A DNA stretch of 64,000 nucleotides, from NCBI GenBank assembly GCA_035944135.1, contig DASZBM010000002.1:744001-808000 (forward strand), given 5' to 3'. The translations under genes and the position numbers were made by a program. Below are positions 58,001 to 64,000 of this stretch, piece after piece. The DNA comes from Acidobacteriaceae bacterium. Its GTDB lineage: Bacteria; Acidobacteriota; Terriglobia; Terriglobales; Acidobacteriaceae. The notes beneath the pieces were generated by a model. That model was given only the letters and a program-made list of their open reading frames with translations, did not search any database and was not told where the DNA came from. Every line of letters begins with the position of its first letter. Position 1 is the first letter of the stretch.

Positions 58001-60379
58001 TCACCGTCCAACCTTGAAGCGCGCGGATGCGGTTGCTCTTGAGTCCCCTCCGACCCACACGGTGTACTCCGATGGATCGACTCGCTGGCGGCCGGTGTTG
58101 TCGAAGAACGAGAGCTCATCGAACCCGAGCTGGAAGGTAACCGTTTTGGATTCACCGGGGGCGAGGCTAACGCGCTGGAAACCTTTGAGGCTGCGCATCG
58201 GCTGCTCAAGGCTCGCGCCCCGGTTGCCGACGTAGCACTGCACCACCGTACTCGACGGCCTCCCCCCTGTATTTCGCACTACGGCCGTCACCGTGACAAG
58301 CCCCTTCGCATCATCGTGGATCTCGTTCAAGGGCACAGATGTGCGTGAGAGCTTCACATCTGAGTAGTCAAACGTCGTATAGGAAAGCCCGTATCCGAAC
58401 GGATACAGCGCGTCGTTCGGAGCATCAATGTAACGCGACAAGAATCGCGTAGTCGAACTCGGCGGCTTGCTCAGGTCTGCGTCGAGCGCGGGGCGACCGG
58501 TAGGGAACTGGTTGTAGTAAAGCGGCTCCTGCCCCTCTGTCACAGGGAAGCTCATCGGAAGCCTGCCGCTCGGGCTCACGTCACCATAGAGGACCGCAGC
58601 AAGCGCATGCCCGGCTTCCGTGCCGGGAAACCATGCTTCGACAATGCCATCCACATGCTCGTGCGCCCATGTAAGCACGAGTGGGCGTCCCGAGAAAACC
58701 ACAAGTACGACCGGCTTTCCGGTGGCGACAATGCGCTCAACCAGAGCCTGTTGGTTGCCGGGCAGAGTGAGGTGCGCGCGCGATCCTGCTTCTCCGCTCA
58801 TCGCGCTCGATTCTCCCATCGCCATTACGACGACGTCGGCGTCGCGAGCCACCTTCTCGGCATCTGCAAAGCCTGCATCAGAGTCGCTGTTGATCTGCGT
58901 ACCCTGTGCGTACAAAAGGTTCGCTCCCTCCTTCGCAGCACGCTCCTCAAGCGCCGCTCTGAGAGTCACAACATCCGTGCCGCGATGTGCCCCTCCCCAC
59001 GCGCCCTGCATCTCGTTCGCTGCATCGGCGAGTGGACCAATGAGCGCGATCTTTGCATCGGATTTGAGCGGAAGCACAGGCTGATTGCCTAGCTGCTTGT
59101 TCTCGAGAAGCACGAACGACTCTTCTGCCGCCTCGAGAACCAGCGGACGATGCTCCGGAACGGCGGCGGTAATCTCGGGCACACCTGCATAAGGGTGTTC
59201 GAAGAGACCCAGCGCGAACTTCACGCGCAACACCCGTCTCACCGCTTCATCGATTACTGACATCGGCACGCGACCGGAACGGATCAGCGCGGGAAGCTGT
59301 GTGTCGTAAAGATGGGACATCATGTCGACATCCACGCCTGCGTTGATCGCCTTCTCGGCGGCTGTCGCGGCATCCAGCGCGACGCCGTGGTGAATCAGTT
59401 CCGTGATGGCCGTATAGTCGCTTACAACGAGACCGTCGAAGCCCCACTCTTTGCGCAGTATCGTATCGAGCAGGTAAGGATTTGCGGTCGCAGGGACACC
59501 ATTCAGAGCGTTGAAAGCGCTCATGATCGTAGCAGCACCCGCGTCGACGGCGGCCTTGTACGGCGGCAGATAGACCTGGCGGAGCCTGCTCTCACTCATG
59601 TCGGTCGTGTTGTATTCGCGTCCGGCTTCAGCTGCGCCATAAGCTGCGAAGTGTTTCACGCTCGCAGCCACACTGTCCGAAGCGCTGAGAGTGGTGCCCT
59701 GGTAGCCGCGCACGTAGGCTCGGGCCATCGCCGCGCCAAGGAATGGATCCTCGCCGGCTCCTTCTGCTGAGCGTCCCCAGCGTGCATCGCGGGAGATGTC
59801 AACCATCGGCGAGTAGAACCAGCGAATGCCCGCAGTTGTCGCTTCCTGCGCCGACATGTGCGCAAGATGCTCCACGAGTTCCGGATCGAAACTCGCCGCG
59901 AGACCCAGTGGTATGGGATAAATCGTGCGGTATCCGTGAATGACGTCCGCTCCAAACAGCAGCGGAATGTGCAGGCGGCTCTTTTCAACGGCCGCATGCT
60001 GATAACTTGCGATCCGCTCGCCGCCCGTGACGTTCAGCATCGATCCAAGCCTGCCCTCTGAGGCAAGCTGCATCGCATCTATTTGATACGTCGCCTCCGG
60101 GTTGGCCGCAAGATCCGCAGTTGCAGTGGCTGCTTTCGTCGCAGACGTCCTGCCTGTGCTGCTGTACTGCACCAGCTGTCCCAGCTTCTCCTCGAGAGTC
60201 ATGCGCGCGAGCAGAGCGTTCACGCGGCGCTCGATCTCCGGAGAAGCGAGTTGCGCGTTCGATGGACGAACCGCGTGAACCGAAGCGTGCCGCTGCTGCT
60301 GAGCGCAAACCGTCGCAGCCACACACACACAAACAAGCAGAGTTCGATGTAACTGAAAGACTCGTTTCTTCCTGGCCAA
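58001..60379 (-). CDS. Secreted GH3 beta-glucosidase
   Basis: 792 residues. Signal peptide (LLVCVCVAATVCAQ), then the GH3 N-terminal barrel with FDGLVVSDYTAI (catalytic Asp nucleophile), a C-terminal alpha/beta domain with KPVVLVVFSGRPL, and a C-terminal FnIII-like domain (NTGGRPSSTVVQCYV). Releases terminal beta-glucosyl units from oligosaccharides. It follows the two GH144-like genes with no gap (60379/60380), so the three are one unit. With GH144 upstream, beta-1,2-linked glucans (sophorose-type) are a good candidate substrate. Confidence 0.92.
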   Translation of the reverse strand: MARKKRVFQLHRTLLVCVCVAATVCAQQQRHASVHAVRPSNAQLASPEIERRVNALLARMTLEEKLGQLVQYSSTGRTSATKAATATADLAANPEATYQIDAMQLASEGRLGSMLNVTGGERIASYQHAAVEKSRLHIPLLFGADVIHGYRTIYPIPLGLAASFDPELVEHLAHMSAQEATTAGIRWFYSPMVDISRDARWGRSAEGAGEDPFLGAAMARAYVRGYQGTTLSASDSVAASVKHFAAYGAAEAGREYNTTDMSESRLRQVYLPPYKAAVDAGAATIMSAFNALNGVPATANPYLLDTILRKEWGFDGLVVSDYTAITELIHHGVALDAATAAEKAINAGVDVDMMSHLYDTQLPALIRSGRVPMSVIDEAVRRVLRVKFALGLFEHPYAGVPEITAAVPEHRPLVLEAAEESFVLLENKQLGNQPVLPLKSDAKIALIGPLADAANEMQGAWGGAHRGTDVVTLRAALEERAAKEGANLLYAQGTQINSDSDAGFADAEKVARDADVVVMAMGESSAMSGEAGSRAHLTLPGNQQALVERIVATGKPVVLVVFSGRPLVLTWAHEHVDGIVEAWFPGTEAGHALAAVLYGDVSPSGRLPMSFPVTEGQEPLYYNQFPTGRPALDADLSKPPSSTTRFLSRYIDAPNDALYPFGYGLSYTTFDYSDVKLSRTSVPLNEIHDDAKGLVTVTAVVRNTGGRPSSTVVQCYVGNRGASLEQPMRSLKGFQRVSLAPGESKTVTFQLGFDELSFFDNTGRQRVDPSEYTVWVGGDSRATASARFKVGR

Positions 60380-62548
60380 TTACTGATCCTTGTCCGGTAC
60401 CAGGCCGATCTTCTTCTGCATCGCCGGCATCTCAGGGTTACTCATGAAGCTGCGCCAGACGAGTCCAGTGCGCCCGTTTTCAATCATTACAGTCTGTGGC
60501 GCCTGGTTCAACGCCAGCTCGCCAGTCGCGTACCAGTCTTCTGTTTCATTGAATGCGTTGCGGAAACCATACACATCCCAGAGTGCCGGCCCGAGATCGC
60601 GGTAGAAATGTTTCAGTGCGAGCAGCGATGCCTCCGGTGTGTAGGCGTAGGCGCCCATCGCAGCAGTCGGTGCGAGCGTTCCGTCATCGGTCGATGGGGG
60701 ATGGAACGCCCGATATCCATGCGGCCCTGTCACCGCAGACATTCCCCAGTCATCTGCGCCGTAGCCCTCAAAATGATGCGGGTTGTCGATCGCATACTTC
60801 TGCTGAATGATGCTCATGTTTCGATTGTTCACGAAGTAGTTGGCGTATTTGTCGTGCACGCCGCGCGGGTCATAACCCATGAACGAATAGTGAGTGAAGA
60901 ACAAGGGCCCAGTCGTCCCATTCGGATCTGCGACCGTCAGCGTGATTCCGTACCAGGAACTATGCTTACCGAAATGCCGTGCCGGATTACCTTCGGAGCA
61001 CCAGCCGGAATAGTAGAGGCTGGCCGGCAGAGGGTGGGTCGGCGATGCAATGCCGAGAAGATACGGCATCAGCGTTTCGTTCCATCCGCCAAGACGATTC
61101 TTCTTGTGAAATCCGAAATCCGGCGACCAGTGCCAGTAGAGCGCGTCATGCGCTGGCGTTGCATTGAACCAATCCCACTCGACGCCGCGCCACAGAGCGG
61201 TAATCTCATCGCGCAGTTCGCGCTCCTTCGGTGTGTCGCGCGTGAAGTATCCGCGCGCGGAAAGCAGTCCTTCCATCAAGAATGATGTTTCGACGATATC
61301 TGCCCCATCATCATAGAGCCCGAAGGCCGGCAGGATATGTCCTGTGCTGCCGCTAAGGAAATGCGGCCACGCGCCATGGAACCGGTCCGCATGCGCAAGA
61401 TAGCTCGTGATCCGCAGCATGCGGTCGACGATCGCTTCCCGCGGAGCAAAGCCGCGCTCTGCGCCAACGATCAACGACATGATCCCGAAGCCGCTGCCGC
61501 CAACAGCGATCATGTCGGGATCGCCCGGTATGGATTCCCGAGCCAGCCCGCTGTGCGGTTCGGCGCCGTCCCAGTAGTACGAAAAACTTGCTTCCTGCAC
61601 CATCGTCAACAACTCATCGTCGCTCATGGCGTGCGTTGCAGCTTGTACCGTATTCGATGGCGCTGACTCGCGCAGTCCCGCGGTGCGCGCCGTGACGCGA
61701 TAGTTTGCGGACACGCCCACTTGGTTTATGAAGTCCACAGCGCGATTGATGGCCGGTCGCTGCGTTTGCACCTGAACAAACGGACCGCCATTCATCGATC
61801 GGTAAATGACGTACTCAGCGACATCCGGATCCTCGCTCGCGTCCCATGTGAGCAGAACGTGCCGCTCATACCCCTTTGCTTGCAGGTTTGCCGGCGTCGG
61901 CGGCGTCTTCTCATGCCGTTCGAGATTCGCGATACGCACGTTATCGACGAGCACGGTATGCGGATGACCATCCGAATTGCCTTGTAAAAAGACGATCGTA
62001 TTTGTCCTGGCAGGCTCGAATGGCCTTACTGATCGCGAGTGGAACGAGCTCATCGGGATCAGCACACGCGTCCACTTGGCCGCCGCCACCTGATGCACAT
62101 AATCGCCAAGCCGCACCTTTTCGCTGAATCCGTTGCCGGCATCGTGCAAACAGATCAGCGGCAGCTCAGGCCCCTGCAGCGTTTCTTTCGAATAGAGCCA
62201 CAACGACAACGTGTCCCCTGTGAAGTTCACGTATCGATTCGGCCAGTTCTGCAGGCGCAGCTCAACATCCCACTCGCCTTCCGGAGCGCTGGTCCACGAG
62301 AGGCGCAGAGAATTCGGAGCGCTGACGAAACTCGAGGTGTCTACGGGAAGTTTGCCGTCAATCAGTTCCAACGCGCTGGGAGCAGAAACATTCCCTTCGC
62401 TATAGAAATGCGCATGCACGGACTCGCTGTTTTCGAAAAATTCCTTTTGCTGCCAGCTCTGCTGCGCGTTTGCAGAAGAGAACGCGAGTACACCGACAGC
62501 GATTGCGCCAGCGAGCCCGCAGCGCGAAACGATCCTCAAAAAACTCAT
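60380..62548 (-). CDS. Sec-exported GH144-like glycoside hydrolase with FnIII domain
   Basis: 722 residues. Signal peptide (GLAGAIAVGVLAFSSANAQ), an N-terminal beta-sandwich domain (about 30-205), FnIII (about 215-305), then the glycoamylase-type (PF10091-like, GH144) alpha/alpha barrel from about 310. Aromatic and acidic elements of the barrel are visible in SFSYYWDGAEPHSGLARE, GSGFGIMSLIVGAERG and NETLMPYLLGIASPTHPLP. Known GH144 enzymes are endo-beta-1,2-glucanases. The start overlaps the stop of the preceding gene by one base (TAATG). The C-terminal segment is followed at once by GH3. Confidence 0.85.
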   Translation of the reverse strand: MSFLRIVSRCGLAGAIAVGVLAFSSANAQQSWQQKEFFENSESVHAHFYSEGNVSAPSALELIDGKLPVDTSSFVSAPNSLRLSWTSAPEGEWDVELRLQNWPNRYVNFTGDTLSLWLYSKETLQGPELPLICLHDAGNGFSEKVRLGDYVHQVAAAKWTRVLIPMSSFHSRSVRPFEPARTNTIVFLQGNSDGHPHTVLVDNVRIANLERHEKTPPTPANLQAKGYERHVLLTWDASEDPDVAEYVIYRSMNGGPFVQVQTQRPAINRAVDFINQVGVSANYRVTARTAGLRESAPSNTVQAATHAMSDDELLTMVQEASFSYYWDGAEPHSGLARESIPGDPDMIAVGGSGFGIMSLIVGAERGFAPREAIVDRMLRITSYLAHADRFHGAWPHFLSGSTGHILPAFGLYDDGADIVETSFLMEGLLSARGYFTRDTPKERELRDEITALWRGVEWDWFNATPAHDALYWHWSPDFGFHKKNRLGGWNETLMPYLLGIASPTHPLPASLYYSGWCSEGNPARHFGKHSSWYGITLTVADPNGTTGPLFFTHYSFMGYDPRGVHDKYANYFVNNRNMSIIQQKYAIDNPHHFEGYGADDWGMSAVTGPHGYRAFHPPSTDDGTLAPTAAMGAYAYTPEASLLALKHFYRDLGPALWDVYGFRNAFNETEDWYATGELALNQAPQTVMIENGRTGLVWRSFMSNPEMPAMQKKIGLVPDKDQ

Positions 62549-63873
62549 TAGACCTTCTCTATACCCGCGAGTTGCATTGCTCTCTGGGGCTCAGGGTTCG
62601 CCATAAACCACGCCCATAGGTTGCCTGTGCGAATGTTTTCTGCACTCAACAGCATCATCCCGACATCCAGCCCGAGCGTGTCCGTCGACACCCAGTTCGT
62701 CAGCGGATTGAATGCATCGGCCAATCCATACTTGCCCCATATCGTGGCGCCGTATTTCTTTTTCATCGCATACAGCGCGGGGATGCAGATGTCGGGATCG
62801 AGCATCAGCGATCCTCCGGCAGCGCAGGGAACCACAGTGCCGTCAATCTTCGAGTGCTGCGGCGGCCCTCCCCAGGCTTTGTAGCCTTTGGGGCTCGATG
62901 AGCTGGTGATCCCCCAGATGTCCTGCGTGTAGTCCGGGAACTGTTTCGCTAAATCGGTGTAACACCATTCGCGGTGCGCGCGCGTAGCAGTCTGTGAGTT
63001 CGCGAACCAATCTACCTTTGCCCCACGCGTCTCGCGTCGGCCGCGGAAATCAAACCACGCGAAGGGGTACTGATACGTCCAGAGCAGGGAAGTGCCGACG
63101 TAATGATATTGCCCGTATTGATTCGGGTTGCGTTCCCAGGCATACCAGGCGTCCGGCGGCAGGGGAAGCGTCGGCGATCCAATACCGAGCAGATACATGG
63201 CGGCCAACTGGCAATACTTGTCATAGCGCAGCGCAAGATGACCCTCCGGCTTCCATCCGTGCGACAGCAGCTTTCCATCGCCGTTCGTCATCCAGGGAAA
63301 GTCATACCGGCTGTACAGCAACGTGGCGAGATCAGCAATCTCATGATCCTCATGGAAGAACTGGCGGCAGGTCAGCGCGCCGGCAAGCAACCAGATCGAA
63401 TCGCTCGTCGACATCTCGACTTCCTTCCAGCGCTCACCCGTGTGCACATCGAGGAAGTGGTAAAACCAACCATGTTCGCATAGCACTTTCCCGTTGGTGT
63501 AGCTGCGCAAAGTACGTCGGACCACGTCCTTCGCCTTTGTACGCTCGATCCATTTGCGCTCCGCTCCAATACACATCGCGGTCAATGCAAACCCCGTCAC
63601 GCCGGTGCTTCCCCGGGTCTGGTCTCCCTTGCGTGTGTTGTCGTCAGGATTCCCGTGGATCAAATCCATGCAGATGCCGGTCTCCGGATCCATCGCATCT
63701 GCAAAGTACAAAAAGCAGCGGCGCGATAACTCATCCAGCAGATCATCGTCGTTGTGATGTTTGCTGTAGCTGAATCCGCGCGCCCATGCAGGCGCCAATG
63801 CTCCGGCCGCGACGATGCGCAAGGCATCACGCCGCGAAAAAGTCTTACCCAGTCCTTCATGATCCGGCGTCAT
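62548..63873 (-). CDS. Tat-exported GH144-like glycoside hydrolase
   Basis: 441 residues with a Tat signal (KTFSRRDALRIVAAGALAPAWA). The domain matches its neighbour's glycoamylase-type barrel: RRCFLYFADAMDPETGICMD, RGSTGVTGFALTAMCIG, QLAAMYLLGIGSPTLPLP, and a late GLADAFNPLTNW. The twin-arginine route and the shorter length differ from the Sec-exported 722-residue homologue, so the two enzymes may act at different places or on different chain lengths. The stop (TAA at 62548-62550) overlaps the next start. Confidence 0.85.
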   Translation of the reverse strand: MTPDHEGLGKTFSRRDALRIVAAGALAPAWARGFSYSKHHNDDDLLDELSRRCFLYFADAMDPETGICMDLIHGNPDDNTRKGDQTRGSTGVTGFALTAMCIGAERKWIERTKAKDVVRRTLRSYTNGKVLCEHGWFYHFLDVHTGERWKEVEMSTSDSIWLLAGALTCRQFFHEDHEIADLATLLYSRYDFPWMTNGDGKLLSHGWKPEGHLALRYDKYCQLAAMYLLGIGSPTLPLPPDAWYAWERNPNQYGQYHYVGTSLLWTYQYPFAWFDFRGRRETRGAKVDWFANSQTATRAHREWCYTDLAKQFPDYTQDIWGITSSSSPKGYKAWGGPPQHSKIDGTVVPCAAGGSLMLDPDICIPALYAMKKKYGATIWGKYGLADAFNPLTNWVSTDTLGLDVGMMLLSAENIRTGNLWAWFMANPEPQRAMQLAGIEKV

Positions 63874-63874
63874 G

Positions 63875-64000
63875 CTATGCCTCGATGTACGCAGCCGAAT
63901 ACGGCGGCATGTTCAGGGTCGCGACGCCATGCCGGAACGCAATGGTCTGCTGTGGCTTCGGCTGAAACTCGCCCGCGGACCCGACAGGCGACGCTCCAAA
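63875..64000 (-). CDS. 3' end of a further gene, probably a glycoside hydrolase
   Basis: Only the last 41 codons are in the window, ending TAG at 63875-63877, one base before the next ATG. The visible C-terminus (PQQTIAFRHGVATLNMPPY, then SAAYIEA) has the 'MPPYSxxYIE' look of the beta-sandwich end of many glycoside hydrolases. Its place at the head of the operon agrees. Family unknown without the rest. Confidence 0.6.
   Translation of the reverse strand, partial: FGASPVGSAGEFQPKPQQTIAFRHGVATLNMPPYSAAYIEA

Noticed and set aside
1-64000. CRISPR array, prophage, IS element or rRNA operon
   Set aside because: No spaced direct repeats of 25-40 bases, no transposase, integrase or structural phage frames, and no rRNA-like sequence were seen.

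Overview
The window is a stretch of bacterial chromosome from what looks like an acidobacterium of the class Terriglobia (Granulicella/Edaphobacter/Terriglobus-like). This is inferred from gene content: moderately high G+C, a diderm envelope (LpxD, TonB-type protein, Lgt/LspA lipoprotein processing), a PEP-CTERM protein, secreted S53 and S10 peptidases, carbohydrate-active enzymes, and families of short GC-rich intergenic hairpins. There are no phage, IS, CRISPR or rRNA/tRNA genes that I can see. Genes are dense on both strands, often with 1-8 bp overlaps. A perfect 16-bp parS-type ParB site at 8936-8951 suggests that the region lies within the origin-proximal part of the chromosome.

Layout. 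1-8.7 kb: PEP-CTERM protein, miaB, a bifunctional-nuclease-family protein, a GT9 glycosyltransferase, aroA, a UdgX-type uracil-DNA glycosylase, hpt, lgt and a SprT-like protease. 8.9-11.4 kb: two linked secreted helical proteins and a secreted TPR protein. 11.5-14.9 kb: an ECF sigma/zinc anti-sigma pair divergent from a Tat-exported metallophosphoesterase and a two-heme cytochrome c, with a structured repeat in the shared promoter region. 14.9-25.8 kb: alcohol dehydrogenase, GH13 branching-type enzyme, S53 peptidase, secreted beta-propeller, soluble triple-PAS histidine kinase, LamG-like secreted protein and a multi-pass membrane protein. 25.9-32.6 kb: uvrA, then an ileS-lspA pair. 32.9-43.7 kb: TonB-type protein, CYTH protein, tsaC/Sua5, an extended Hfq, tmk-P450-holB as one unit, lpxD with a small lipoprotein, and a CCA-adding-type nucleotidyltransferase with a histone-H1-like tail. 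43.8-48.2 kb: a PDZ-multiTM-GAF-PAS histidine kinase overlapping an NtrC-type sigma-54 activator.

48.4-57.9 kb: a remnant of an acetylornithine-type aminotransferase, two alpha/beta hydrolases, an S10 peptidase, a DUF1269 membrane protein with a DUF308-like fragment, a ribBA with an atypical cyclohydrolase half, a HAD hydrolase, a class I/II aminotransferase, an MBL hydrolase and secG. 58.0-64.0 kb: a tightly coupled glycoside hydrolase operon (partial GH, Tat-exported GH144-like, Sec-exported GH144-like with FnIII, GH3 beta-glucosidase), which I read as a candidate beta-1,2-glucan degradation locus.

The most unusual items are the GH144/GH144/GH3 operon, the P450 translationally coupled between tmk and holB, the H1-like tail on the CCA enzyme, the UdgX gene whose 3' end is formed by an intergenic repeat, the PDZ-containing sensor kinase and the argD-like gene remnant. 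Starts were chosen from homology limits, ribosome-binding sites and overlaps. All function calls come from reading motifs by eye, without database searches.
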